This document shows, piece after piece, positions 8,449 to 17,596 of a stretch of 64,000 bases of DNA. The notes below the pieces were generated by a model. That model ran no database searches. It was not told the origin of the DNA and saw only the letters and a list, made by a program, of their open reading frames with translations. The DNA comes from Alphaproteobacteria bacterium (GTDB lineage: Bacteria > Pseudomonadota > Alphaproteobacteria > Micavibrionales > Micavibrionaceae). The position numbers were made by a program, and so were the translations under genes. The stretch lies in contig CP065008.1 of NCBI GenBank assembly GCA_016699735.1, positions 2,170,001 through 2,234,000 on the forward strand. The letters are read 5' to 3'. Position 1 is the stretch's first letter. Every line of letters begins with the position of its first letter.

Positions 8449-9195
8449 ATGGCACAGCAGGGCTTTTTCACCAAACTCGAAAACCGCGGTTTAATCAGGA
8501 TATCCGGCACGGCCCGCAGGAAATTCCTGCAGGGTCTGATCTCCAACGACATCAACCTTCTGGACACGCACCCCCTGATCTACACCTGCCTACTCACTCC
8601 GAACGGCAAATTCCTGCACGATTTTTTCATCCGTGAGGAAAATGAAACGCTGCTTCTCGACTGCGAGGGCGGAGAGCGGACGCACGATTTGGCCAAGAGG
8701 TTCGAAGTTTACAAGCTGAGAGCTGACATCACGATTGAAATGACAAACCCTGTAACGGTTTATGTGGTCATCGGCGATTCCTCCATCGGCCTTCCCGACC
8801 CGCGCCACTCGGACATGGGCACACGCACACATAAAAAACCCGAAAACCTCCCCGAAGAACCCTTCTCAAGCTGGGACATTCACCGCATCAAACTCTGCAT
8901 CCCGGATGGCAGCCGCGACATGATCCCCGAAAAATCGACGCTTCTGGAATGCGGCATCGACCGCCTGAACGGAATATCCTTCGACAAGGGCTGTTATATG
9001 GGCCAGGAATTAACCGCAAGAATGCACTACCGCGGCCTCGTAAAAAAACGCCTCTCGGTGGTCACGGGCGAAAACCTTCCGGCAGCGGGGGAGGATATTA
9101 TTCAAAACGGCCAGCGCATCGGCGAAATGCGCTCATCCTGCGGACTATATGGCTTGGCAGTTCGCACAAGAACTCAGGCACAAAACTCCAACTAA
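8449..9195 (+). CDS. ygfZ: YgfZ/GcvT-like folate-binding protein
   Basis: 248 residues. N-terminal IRISGTARRKFLQGLISNDI and LTPNGKFLHDFFI match the YgfZ/GcvT fold, and the family signature K-G-C-Y-x-G-Q-E is at 180-187 with Cys182, followed by the usual T-A-R-M-H-Y-R-G. YgfZ uses tetrahydrofolate and helps assemble or repair iron-sulfur clusters. The start at 8449 has AGGG about 7 nt upstream; an ATG 15 bp earlier is possible. The C-terminus ends soon after the GEMRSSCGLYGLAV segment, slightly shorter than many homologues. Confidence 0.87.
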   Translation: MAQQGFFTKLENRGLIRISGTARRKFLQGLISNDINLLDTHPLIYTCLLTPNGKFLHDFFIREENETLLLDCEGGERTHDLAKRFEVYKLRADITIEMTNPVTVYVVIGDSSIGLPDPRHSDMGTRTHKKPENLPEEPFSSWDIHRIKLCIPDGSRDMIPEKSTLLECGIDRLNGISFDKGCYMGQELTARMHYRGLVKKRLSVVTGENLPAAGEDIIQNGQRIGEMRSSCGLYGLAVRTRTQAQNSN

Positions 9196-9295
9196 AACAG
9201 TAAGAAAAGGCTAAACACCGTTGGTGCAGGATAGACAAACTGATTTCTAGAAACAGACTATCGAAGCGAAAGCTCAAAAGAAGGCTAAAATCCGT

Positions 9296-9958
9296 TCAGT
9301 GCTTCGTCCTACCTCTGCAAGTAACGCTATACTTGAGCTGCTGGTACGCTTCACCGTCTTTCTGTTCTGAAAAAGGGTCTGCCTTCATAAGCTTATCATA
9401 AGCAGCGATCTCTGCCTTTGCTCGGCAAAACCTTTCGCTCAATCCACTGCTAATCCCCTTCAATTCCCTGTTTTCTCGGTAAAACTCCCCACGCTCTTCA
9501 TCATTTTTGAACTTGGGAACCATTGCAGCCTTATCACGCGTATACCCCTGCTTCACGACCTCCACGTCTTTATACCACCTGTCGCAAAAGGCCTCAACAG
9601 CGCCAAAAAGACGAGGATCAGAGTGCCCTTCCAAGCCTCTGATAGCTTGATTAAGATCTTTGACCCAGTAATTATAATTCTGAACCAATGCGTTTTTTTT
9701 CTGGATGACAGTGTCTTTGTAGGCCTTACCGATACACCCACACCCTTTTTCTGGTTGATCGGCATTGGATAAACCATCGCAATACTGCATAAGTGACTCA
9801 ATCCGCAATTTATGGGAATCATCTCCATTATTCTCAGGTTCACCCTGAGTTTTGGTGGCAGGATCGTAATCCCAAACAGCATAAGAAGGCCCATAAAAGA
9901 CACTGCCTAAAAACCACACAGCAAGAAATAGAAATAATCTAAGCACGAGCGCCTCCAT
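9296..9958 (-). CDS. Secreted Cys-containing protein of unknown family
   Basis: 220 residues with an N-terminal hydrophobic signal segment (about 5-27, ending PSYA). The mature part has several cysteines, among them a C-G-C pair at about 73-75, YCDG, FCDRW, FCRAK and VTCRG, suggesting disulfides in the periplasm. Charged and helical between them. Not recognised as a named family. Base composition is clearly lower in GC than the flanking ppdK and ygfZ, as is the 100-bp gap after it, so it may have arrived by transfer. Confidence 0.6.
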   Translation of the reverse strand: MEALVLRLFLFLAVWFLGSVFYGPSYAVWDYDPATKTQGEPENNGDDSHKLRIESLMQYCDGLSNADQPEKGCGCIGKAYKDTVIQKKNALVQNYNYWVKDLNQAIRGLEGHSDPRLFGAVEAFCDRWYKDVEVVKQGYTRDKAAMVPKFKNDEERGEFYRENRELKGISSGLSERFCRAKAEIAAYDKLMKADPFSEQKDGEAYQQLKYSVTCRGRTKH

Positions 9959-9992
9959 AATAGCCTGCGGTTATGATACGATCAGGCTAAAC

Positions 9993-12698
9993 CTATCCCT
10001 TCGCTGCCGCCTTGCTCTCGATCTTGACGGTCTTCTGCTGCCCCTCGCGAATCGCCGCCTGCGCCGCAGCAAGCCTTGCAATAGGGACACGGTAAGGCGA
10101 ACAGGAAACATAATCAAGCCCGACCTTCTCGCAGAACGCGATGGAGGATGGATCGCCGCCATGCTCACCGCAAATCCCGAGCTTAAGGGTAGGATTGGTC
10201 TTGCGCCCGCGTTCCTTGGCAATCTCAACCAGAGCACCGACACCCTGAATGTCGATGGACACGAACGGATCACGCTCGAAAATCCCCTTCTCGGTATAGG
10301 CGGGCAGGAAGTTCGCAGCATCGTCCCGGCTCATGCCGAGCGTCGTTTGCGTCAGATCATTGGTTCCAAAGCTGAAGAAGTCCGCGCACTCGGCGATCTG
10401 ATCCGCCGTCAGAGCCGCACGCGGCAGTTCGATCATCGTCCCGGTGATATACTTGACCTTACCCTTTTTCTCGGCAAAGACCGCGTCTGCCGCCTGATCG
10501 ACGACCTTCCGCATCAACTCCAGTTCCTTGCGCGTGGACACCAGCGGAATCATGATTTCAGGAATCACACTCTCGCCGCCCTTGGAGACATTAAGGGCCG
10601 CTTCAAAAATCGCCCGGGCCTGCATCTCGTAGATTTCGGGATAGGTCACGCCCAGACGGCACCCGCGGTGCCCCAGCATCGGGTTTGTCTCTTTAAGTTC
10701 CGAAAGCCGCTTCATGACATCGTCCAGATCAAGCTTCGCAGCCTTGGCGAAAGCGGTGACATCGGCCTCCTCGTGCGGCAGGAACTCGTGCAAAGGCGGA
10801 TCGAGCAGGCGAATGGTGATCGGTAGCCCCTTCATGATGGTAAAAAGCTTCTCGAAATCGCCGCGCTGGGCGGGAAGTAGCTTCCCAAGAGCAGCACGAC
10901 GGCTGGCTTCATCCGCAGCAAAAATCATCTCCCGCACGTTCTGGATACGGTCAGCCTCAAAGAACATATGCTCGGTCCGGCACAACCCGATCCCCTCCGC
11001 CCCGAAATCGCGGGCCGTCTGAGCATCCAGAGGCGTTTCCGCGTTAGCCCGGACAGCCATGCGTCTTTGATCGTCCGCCCAATCCATCACAACTTTAAAA
11101 TCATTGGACAATTCGGGTTGGATCGTTTTGACGGCGCCGAGAATCACCTCCCCGGTTGATCCGTCGATGGTGATCGTATCCCCCTCGCGGATTTCGATGT
11201 CGCCCTTGCGGATGATCCGGCTGTGCACATCGATATAAAGCTCACCTGCCCCGGCGACGCAGGGCTTGCCCATCCCGCGAGCGACAACCGCGGCGTGGGA
11301 GGTCATGCCTCCACGGGACGTGACAATCCCCTGCGCGGCGTGCATTCCATGAATATCTTCCGGGCTGGTCTCCTGACGGCAGAGAATGACCTTCCCGCCC
11401 TCATGCGCCTGATGCACGGCATCGTCAGCCAGAAACACAACGCGCCCCGAAGCCGCGCCGGGCGAAGCCGGCAGTCCGCGGGTAATGACCTTTTTCTCCG
11501 CCTTGGGATCAAGCGTGGGATGAAGCAGTTGATCAAGGGATTCCGGATCGATACGCAGCAAAGCCTCATTCTGGGTAATCAGCCCTTCCTTGACCATATC
11601 GGCAGCAATTTTCAAAGCCGCCGCAGCCGTGCGCTTGCCCGTCCGGGTCTGCAGCATATAAAGAATCCCGCTCTGCACGGTGAACTCGATATCCTGAATG
11701 TCGCGGTAATGTTTTTCCAGCTTCTCCCGCAGAACGCAGAGCTGTTTGAACACGTCGGGCATCGTCTCTTCCATGGAGGGCAGTGTGCTGCCTTCCTTCT
11801 CGCGCCCCTGTTTGGTCAGGGATTGCGGCGTACGGATCCCCGCCACCACATCCTCGCCCTGCGCGTTGACCAGATATTCACCGTAAAAGTAATTCTCGCC
11901 CGTGGACGGATCGCGGGTAAACGCAACCCCCGTGGCGCAATCATCGCCCATATTCCCGAACACCATGGCCTGCACGTTGACGGCCGTGCCCCAATCCTCG
12001 GGAATATCGTGAATTTTCCGGTACGTCACCGCCCGCGGCACCATCCATGACTGGAACACGGCGCCGATCGCACCCCACAGCTGCTCATGCGGATCGGACG
12101 GGAACGGCTTGCCGAGTTCTTCCTGGACCAGCGCCTTGTATTGTTTGACGATCTCTTTCCAGCCCTTGGCCGTAATCGCGGTATCCTGCGAAATGTTATT
12201 ATCCCGCTTGTAGGTATCGAGGATATCCTCAAAATCATGGTGATCAAGGTCCAGAACGACGTTGCTGAACATCTGGATGAACCGGCGATAGGAATCCCAC
12301 GCAAACCGCTCGTTGCCCGATTTCTTGGCCAGACCCTCGACCGTGGTATCATTCAGGCCGAGGTTCAAAACCGTATCCATCATCCCGGGCATGGACACCC
12401 GCGCTCCCGAGCGTACAGAGACCAGCAACGGGTTGTTGACATCTCCAAAGCTCATGCCAACCGACTGTTCGACGATTTTCAGGGCATCCTCGACCTGTTT
12501 TTTCAGGGCTTCGGGGTATTTTTGGCCATGGGTGTAATAATAGGTGCAGACCTCGGTGGTAATGGTGAATCCCGCAGGAACCGGCAAGCCCAAAGACGCC
12601 ATTTCAGCCAGATTGCAGCCCTTGCCGCCCAGCAGGTTTCGCATTGAGCGGTCACCCTCGTTCTTATCCTTGCCGAAGCTGTAAACCCACTTGGTCAT
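9993..12698 (-). CDS. ppdK: Pyruvate, phosphate dikinase
   Basis: 901 residues, full length for PPDK. It interconverts ATP + phosphate + pyruvate with AMP + diphosphate + phosphoenolpyruvate in the cytoplasm. N-terminal ATP-grasp part opens with LLGGKGCNLAEM; the swivelling domain holds GGMTSHAAVVARGMGKP with the phosphorylated His468; the C-terminal PEP domain has the general acid Cys843 in LGICGEHGGDP. All key residues are present. GGAGA lies just before the ATG. A single-gene unit, with unknown genes on both sides. Confidence 0.97.
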   Translation of the reverse strand: MTKWVYSFGKDKNEGDRSMRNLLGGKGCNLAEMASLGLPVPAGFTITTEVCTYYYTHGQKYPEALKKQVEDALKIVEQSVGMSFGDVNNPLLVSVRSGARVSMPGMMDTVLNLGLNDTTVEGLAKKSGNERFAWDSYRRFIQMFSNVVLDLDHHDFEDILDTYKRDNNISQDTAITAKGWKEIVKQYKALVQEELGKPFPSDPHEQLWGAIGAVFQSWMVPRAVTYRKIHDIPEDWGTAVNVQAMVFGNMGDDCATGVAFTRDPSTGENYFYGEYLVNAQGEDVVAGIRTPQSLTKQGREKEGSTLPSMEETMPDVFKQLCVLREKLEKHYRDIQDIEFTVQSGILYMLQTRTGKRTAAAALKIAADMVKEGLITQNEALLRIDPESLDQLLHPTLDPKAEKKVITRGLPASPGAASGRVVFLADDAVHQAHEGGKVILCRQETSPEDIHGMHAAQGIVTSRGGMTSHAAVVARGMGKPCVAGAGELYIDVHSRIIRKGDIEIREGDTITIDGSTGEVILGAVKTIQPELSNDFKVVMDWADDQRRMAVRANAETPLDAQTARDFGAEGIGLCRTEHMFFEADRIQNVREMIFAADEASRRAALGKLLPAQRGDFEKLFTIMKGLPITIRLLDPPLHEFLPHEEADVTAFAKAAKLDLDDVMKRLSELKETNPMLGHRGCRLGVTYPEIYEMQARAIFEAALNVSKGGESVIPEIMIPLVSTRKELELMRKVVDQAADAVFAEKKGKVKYITGTMIELPRAALTADQIAECADFFSFGTNDLTQTTLGMSRDDAANFLPAYTEKGIFERDPFVSIDIQGVGALVEIAKERGRKTNPTLKLGICGEHGGDPSSIAFCEKVGLDYVSCSPYRVPIARLAAAQAAIREGQQKTVKIESKAAAKG

Positions 12699-12799
12699 AA
12701 ATTACTCTCCATAATACAGTCAGGAATTGCGGACAGGGTTTACCATACTTCCCCTGCAAAAATAAAGGTTTAAATTCGATTCTTCGTCTAAAAAATCCC

Positions 12800-13342
12800 T
12801 TAAAAAAGCGCTTTGGTCATCATCAGGCACAGATTTTCGTCAATCGGCCGAAAGTCGCCGCAGGCGACCTGTTTCCGGTCATAGCTGACCCCACTGCCGT
12901 CCGGGATATACCCCATGCGGACATAAAGCCGCTGCGCCGCCCCGAAACGGCTATCCAGCCCAACCCCTATGCCCATCTCACGGAACCCCTTCTCCCGGGC
13001 CATGTTCTCGCAATATTCGATCATGGCCCGCCCGACCCCGCGCCGCCGATACTCACGCAAAACGTTAAGATCCTGAATTTCCGGGAGTCCCGCCTTCCGA
13101 AAAAACGCATATTTCGGCTGCCAGTTGAGCAGGCAGAACCCGACGACAGCGGCATTTTCTCGCAGAAACGCGAGTAAAACCTCCATTTCTCCTTGTAGCT
13201 GCCGCTCTAGACACCTTTGGTAGTAGTCTTTCTCTATTGAGAGTCCGGCATCTTCCAAAACGCACCAAAAATCTGCAAGGCCTTTATCCCCCCTCACAGG
13301 GCAGACAAAAACGCATGAATCTTGCGGTTTCAGAGTATTCAT
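12800..13342 (-). CDS. GNAT family N-acetyltransferase
   Basis: 180 residues. The acetyl-CoA pyrophosphate loop is visible as YRRRGVGRAM at 98-107, preceded by the beta-4 segment PEIQDLNVL and followed by RFGAAQRLYVRMGY, the usual GNAT C-terminal motif. Substrate unknown. Divergent from the repeat-motif secreted protein, with 55 bp between starts. Confidence 0.85.
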   Translation of the reverse strand: MNTLKPQDSCVFVCPVRGDKGLADFWCVLEDAGLSIEKDYYQRCLERQLQGEMEVLLAFLRENAAVVGFCLLNWQPKYAFFRKAGLPEIQDLNVLREYRRRGVGRAMIEYCENMAREKGFREMGIGVGLDSRFGAAQRLYVRMGYIPDGSGVSYDRKQVACGDFRPIDENLCLMMTKALF

Positions 13343-13397
13343 TCTATTCTTGGCTCAAAATCAACAGGCTGACCCTAACCTGCTAGAGTTTACGATC

Positions 13398-14075
13398 ATG
13401 AGCAAGAAATATATCCAAATGGCATTAGCATCCGCGATTCTGGCAGTGATTAGCCCGAATCCCTCATACGCCCAAGATCAGGCGGCTGAAAAAAAAGTTA
13501 TGCAAACGCATAGCTACTCCATACCCGAAGATTTGAAACAGCAGATGATAGAAAATATTAAAAAAAACCGGGGGGAAAAAGAGGAGGGACAATCAACAAC
13601 TTCCGATATTAATGAGCCTGAAAATAAACAAATTGATATAGAGAGCCCTTCAGACAGCAGCGGCAAAAAGACACCGAGTGCTGAGGAAAAAATATGGAAA
13701 AAGTACAAAGGGTTGGCATCAGGCCTGGACGAGGAGGAACAACCCACGGAGCAGTCTGAAGAGGATATTGAAGAAGATGACGAAACTCTAGCCGCTCAGG
13801 AGGATTCGGGGGCAGCAGATATGTCCTCAATTCTTCAAAACTACAAAAACAGCAACAATACGCAAATGCAGACCCGAAGCTTCTCCATTCCTGAGGCCAT
13901 AGAAAAACACAAGGAAAAACCTGAAAAGAGTAGTGATCCTGAAACAGGGAAAGTACAGGAAGGGAATACCGAAGAAAAATCGGAAATCAAAAAACAAAAA
14001 AAAATAAGCGCAGAAAAAATGCCGAAAAATAAACAAAAAAAAGAAACAAAAATAACTATTAAGACTAACGATTAG
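13398..14075 (+). CDS. Acidic/basic low-complexity secreted protein with repeated SIPE motif
   Basis: 225 residues from the ATG at 13398, which starts a typical signal peptide (cut expected after SYA at 25). The rest is rich in Glu, Lys, Ser and Asp, and looks disordered. A nine-residue motif occurs twice: QTHSYSIPE at 36-44 and QTRSFSIPE at 158-166, each followed by a lysine-rich helix. The C-terminal 40 residues are nearly all Lys, Glu, Ile and Asn. Lower GC than neighbours. Not recognised; the repeated motif may be a binding or processing site (inference). Confidence 0.6.
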   Translation: MSKKYIQMALASAILAVISPNPSYAQDQAAEKKVMQTHSYSIPEDLKQQMIENIKKNRGEKEEGQSTTSDINEPENKQIDIESPSDSSGKKTPSAEEKIWKKYKGLASGLDEEEQPTEQSEEDIEEDDETLAAQEDSGAADMSSILQNYKNSNNTQMQTRSFSIPEAIEKHKEKPEKSSDPETGKVQEGNTEEKSEIKKQKKISAEKMPKNKQKKETKITIKTND

Positions 14076-14163
14076 GGACATCAGTCCAGGCATAAAACCC
14101 TTTGATAAGGGAAACCTCCATTATGTCCCTTGCTCCTTTTCCAAAAAACTGATTAAAGACCTT

Positions 14164-15183
14164 ATGCCAAAACTGAGCACACACAGGGAACAACGCCAGG
14201 AACAACCCGGTCCGCTGGAGCGTCTCTCCGCTGCTCTGGGTTCCGATATGCGGCTGGTCAATGAGCGGATTCTCAAATGCATGGAATCCGACGTCCCCCT
14301 CATCCCCCAACTTGCGCGTTACCTGATCGCCGCGGGTGGCAAACGCATACGCCCCCTCCTGACCCTGGCGGGCGCAGCGATTTATAACGCCCCGATGACC
14401 AAAACATACCCTCTCGCCGCCGCGGTCGAATTCATCCACACCGCCACGCTGCTGCATGACGATGTGGTCGATGAAAGCGCGGAACGCCGTGGACAAAAAG
14501 CCGCCAATCTGATTTTCGGAAACAAGGCCAGCGTTCTGGTCGGCGACTATCTGTTTTCTAAATCCTTCCAGTTGATGGTCGAATGCGGCTCTCTGGAGGT
14601 TCTGTCCATCCTCTCTGACGCCGCCGCTATCATTGCCCAGGGCGAGGTCAAACAGCTCTCGACCGCAAACAATATCGAAACCTCGATGCCAGCCTATCTC
14701 GACGTGGTGCAATCAAAAACAGCCGCCCTCTTCGCTGCCTCCTGCCGGATCGGCCCCGCGATAGCAGAAGCAGGGGAAGTACATGAAAAGGCCATGCGCG
14801 AGTACGGCATGAACATCGGCATAGCCTTCCAGATCGTGGACGATATGCTCGACTATGTTGCCGATCCCCGAGTGTTGGGAAAGGACATCGGCGATGACTT
14901 CAAAGAGGGCAAGATGACCGCCCCGGTGATTTATGCGCTCGAAAACGCTGATGGCCGTGAGCGCGCCTTCTGGCAGAGAACGGTGGGAGAGAAAATTATC
15001 GCCGAAGGAGACTTCGAAGCGGCTCGCGAGTTGATGAATCGGCACGACGCATTGAAAAAAAGTGCAGATTTGGCCGCCCGCTATGTCAAGGCTGCCAAAA
15101 AATCCCTTGAGACCACACCCGAGCATGATCTCAAGAGCACACTGTCAGACCTGGCAGGATTCATCCTGACTCGGACGCACTAA
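14164..15183 (+). CDS. Long-chain polyprenyl diphosphate synthase
   Basis: 339 residues, trans-prenyltransferase family. GGKRIRP at 58-64 binds isopentenyl diphosphate; the first Asp-rich motif is DDVVD at 99-103 and the second DDMLD at 226-230. These enzymes add isopentenyl units to make the octa-, nona- or decaprenyl chain of ubiquinone. The residues before the first Asp motif are small (Thr, Leu, Leu), consistent with a long product; exact length cannot be read. Start retained because the N-terminal 25 residues resemble those of alphaproteobacterial homologues. Confidence 0.92.
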   Translation: MPKLSTHREQRQEQPGPLERLSAALGSDMRLVNERILKCMESDVPLIPQLARYLIAAGGKRIRPLLTLAGAAIYNAPMTKTYPLAAAVEFIHTATLLHDDVVDESAERRGQKAANLIFGNKASVLVGDYLFSKSFQLMVECGSLEVLSILSDAAAIIAQGEVKQLSTANNIETSMPAYLDVVQSKTAALFAASCRIGPAIAEAGEVHEKAMREYGMNIGIAFQIVDDMLDYVADPRVLGKDIGDDFKEGKMTAPVIYALENADGRERAFWQRTVGEKIIAEGDFEAARELMNRHDALKKSADLAARYVKAAKKSLETTPEHDLKSTLSDLAGFILTRTH

Positions 15184-15188
15184 ATCCT

Positions 15189-15719
15189 TCAAGTGCCAAA
15201 AATAAAATGAATAAGCGACCCGTAAAAAAGTGCGCCTAGCCCAAGAATGTTTAGGCCGTAGGCAATCTGCGCGGGCATCTCACCCCTGACCATAAAAAAA
15301 TACATGACAAGAAAAACCGGAACCGTTTCGATGAAATACACTTTCATGCCATAGATGTCAGTCTCGGGAAACAGGACGGCAATCACCGTAATAAGAACAA
15401 TCTGCATGATGGAAATCGCCTTATACCAACCATCCGCGATATGGCAGAACATGATGCTGCCGCGCAGGAAGACCCATAAAAGCGCGGGAATGGAAAACCA
15501 CACCAGAACGAAAAGCGCCGTGATATAGACGCCCTTGTCCATGAAGGCATAGCGCAAGAAGTCGCCCTTATCCAGCGCCACACCGAGAATCGAAACCACG
15601 TAGATCAGGGAAAGAATCGGGATGAACCGCCGGATCAGGATATCGTAAAAATCGATGGGCAGAATGTGGTCCGGCGTATCGCGCTCAAGACGGATGACAT
15701 GCTTGGCTTTTGTGGACAT
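15189..15719 (-). CDS. Multi-pass membrane protein of unknown family
   Basis: 176 residues. After a charged N-terminal 30 residues there are about four to five hydrophobic helices (about 33-50, 64-86, 100-117, 127-143, 152-172), so it is an inner-membrane protein. No recognised motif. It follows the Rap1a/Tai-like gene by 12 bp on the same strand and ends 5 bp from the convergent polyprenyl synthase, so it is probably the last gene of a three-gene unit starting at 17475. Confidence 0.6.
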   Translation of the reverse strand: MSTKAKHVIRLERDTPDHILPIDFYDILIRRFIPILSLIYVVSILGVALDKGDFLRYAFMDKGVYITALFVLVWFSIPALLWVFLRGSIMFCHIADGWYKAISIMQIVLITVIAVLFPETDIYGMKVYFIETVPVFLVMYFFMVRGEMPAQIAYGLNILGLGALFYGSLIHFIFGT

Positions 15720-15731
15720 GCCGCATCACCC

Positions 15732-16145
15732 CTATTTCTTCTTTTTACGCTGGCAAGGATAAGCATCTATCAACGCCATTTCCACCCCCGGCGCGGCGAT
15801 GAAGTTGCGGTGCAGCTTTTTATGCTCTGCAAAATAAAGCAAGACGACAAGATGAATCTCGTTAAGAGATACGCTTTCAGGAAGGCAGAAACTCTTCGGC
15901 CCTGCAGAATCTAAGGTTCTCATAAAATTATGATAGTCGATCACGGCAGAGATATAAGCCTGACAGGCAATCTTCCCGCCCGGAACCAACTCCTCGCCCT
16001 GCTTGTCGAGGGCACAGACTTTGAGAAAATATTCGCCGGAAAATCGCGCGGCATAAGCATGACTGGAAAAAAAGCACATAACCGCAAAAAACAGGCACAG
16101 GAATAAACAGCGCAACCGGAAAATATCAGGCCGGGACTTATTCAT
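15732..16145 (-). CDS. Rap1a/Tai-like secreted protein
   Basis: 137 residues from the ATG at 16145. That start overlaps the stop of the upstream gene (ATGAATAA) and gives a clean signal peptide ending SSHAYA; a longer in-frame extension reads through the other gene's frame and is rejected. The mature part has the layout of the Rap1a/Tai family: a Cys in FLKVCALD, C-Q-A-Y-I with a following D-Y, a SFCLPE segment and a final YPC, so two disulfides are likely. Founders of this family are periplasmic immunity proteins against type VI amidase toxins. No toxin gene is adjacent, so an immunity role here is only a guess. Confidence 0.6.
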   Translation of the reverse strand: MNKSRPDIFRLRCLFLCLFFAVMCFFSSHAYAARFSGEYFLKVCALDKQGEELVPGGKIACQAYISAVIDYHNFMRTLDSAGPKSFCLPESVSLNEIHLVVLLYFAEHKKLHRNFIAAPGVEMALIDAYPCQRKKKK

Positions 16146-17475
16146 CAGCCTTGGTTTTAAGCTTCTGGAGGATGGCAAAGGGCGAATCCTCTTCCTTCCG
16201 TTTGGCTTCGAACGCAATAATACGGGCGGGGCGATCCTTGCCATCATGTACGTGATCCTTATGGCCATCCCTGTCCTTAAATCTCTTCTTCTTGGCACGC
16301 TTGTCCCTGGAAAAATGATCCGGTCCGGAATCATCCCGCCATTTATCCTTTTTGTCACCAGAAAACTTTTTCCCCCCGCCGGGTTTTTTAAATTCCTCTC
16401 CGCCTGACTCCGGCTCCGGCCCCGCCGCCTCGGAACCTTTTACAAAATTCTTGCGTCGCAGATGCCCGTGAGCAGGTCTCCCGCCTTCAAACGCCTTGCC
16501 CTTCTTCAAACGGAACACAGCAAGCTCGGGTTTGACCTCCGCCACCTTCTCGGCCTTAATTTCAGTCGTCGCAGGAGCGGACGCATCAGTTTCGGCCGGA
16601 GCGGCAACACTGACCTCAGATACGGGCGACGCTTCGGCTTTGGCCACCTCCGCCTCAGCAGCGGCGGCAGCTTTAGCCGCAATCTTCTCGGGATCCTCGG
16701 CGGGATCATAAATTTTCATGTGGCCCATCGCTTCGAGAATTTTATAAAGCCCCTCGATCGAACAGCCCAGCCACTCGGCCATCTCATGACGGGCGCTGAA
16801 TTTCCCCTTTGTCGCATGATCGTAGATCGCATTAATCACGCGATCCAGCATATCGATACGCACGATCCGCCCGCCATAGACCGGATACCCGATCGAGCGG
16901 AAGAAATCACGGTCCGCGCTGGCCTCGTCAATATCTCTGGATACGATCCCGTCCGCCGGAACCGGCGCGGGCAAAGGCCGCTCCCGGTAAAGCGACCACA
17001 ACAGCCCGCGCAGCCGCACGGCGGCGGGCTTATTCAGAAGGGGCATAAAAACCAGCAAAGGCCCAAGCCTGATCTTCTTAGACCGCAACACGCCGCGCTG
17101 CTCCGCATCGAGCTTGCCGATACTCTCTTCGAGTTCCTCCCGGGGCACAACCCCCAGCGAATCGAAAAGAGCCTTACTGATAGCCTGTACGGGATCGGAA
17201 TCGTTCGCCGACACCTGCGCCCCCAGAACCACGAGTGGCTCCAGAACGCTGGCGATATGCGTATTCAGCCAATGCTGTAAACTGGTCAGAAGTTCGCCCG
17301 CATCAACCCCCGCCGTTTTCTCGTTCGCTAAAATCTCGACCGCAGGCCGCAGGGCATGATCGCCCTTGACCAGCTTGGCGACAGGCTCCCCCGGCAGGGG
17401 ATTTTCCGGTTTCGATTGCCAGAGGATCGTTCCGTCCGCAGAAAGAGAGAACTGGCTCGGTTTGGAGTTAAGCAT
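16138..17475 (-). CDS. Detached C-terminal region of an MgpS-type helicase, with charged tail
   Basis: 445 residues. Residues 1 to about 275 match the segment that follows the helicase core in the large alphaproteobacterial MgpS-like DEAD/DEAH helicases: ILWQSKP near the start, LGVVPREEL, RLGPLLVFMPLLNKPAA, RLRGLLWSL, then FFRSIGYPVYGGRIVRIDMLDR. None of the ATPase motifs (GKT, DEAH, SAT) is present and the core is not upstream, where only 120 bp separates it from a divergent gene. The rest is Ala/Glu-rich then Lys/Arg/Asp/Gly-rich, typical of RNA-binding or disordered tails, and ends SPFAILQKLK as in the full-length family. Either a split gene or a stand-alone domain. Confidence 0.65.
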   Translation of the reverse strand: MLNSKPSQFSLSADGTILWQSKPENPLPGEPVAKLVKGDHALRPAVEILANEKTAGVDAGELLTSLQHWLNTHIASVLEPLVVLGAQVSANDSDPVQAISKALFDSLGVVPREELEESIGKLDAEQRGVLRSKKIRLGPLLVFMPLLNKPAAVRLRGLLWSLYRERPLPAPVPADGIVSRDIDEASADRDFFRSIGYPVYGGRIVRIDMLDRVINAIYDHATKGKFSARHEMAEWLGCSIEGLYKILEAMGHMKIYDPAEDPEKIAAKAAAAAEAEVAKAEASPVSEVSVAAPAETDASAPATTEIKAEKVAEVKPELAVFRLKKGKAFEGGRPAHGHLRRKNFVKGSEAAGPEPESGGEEFKKPGGGKKFSGDKKDKWRDDSGPDHFSRDKRAKKKRFKDRDGHKDHVHDGKDRPARIIAFEAKRKEEDSPFAILQKLKTKADE

Positions 17476-17596
17476 CAGCAGAGAATCCTAGATTTGGGCA
17501 GTATTAATGCAGTTTATCCTTGGACACGGCAAGGCTTTTTGTATAAATTCGTGCCGGACTGGTTAATTTAGGCATACTCTATCAGGGATTTCCTCG

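Noticed and set aside
9196..9295. Two similar short strings AAGGCTAAA...CCGTT in the gap after ygfZ
   Set aside because: Only two imperfect copies of about 15 bp; too little to call a repeat family or array.
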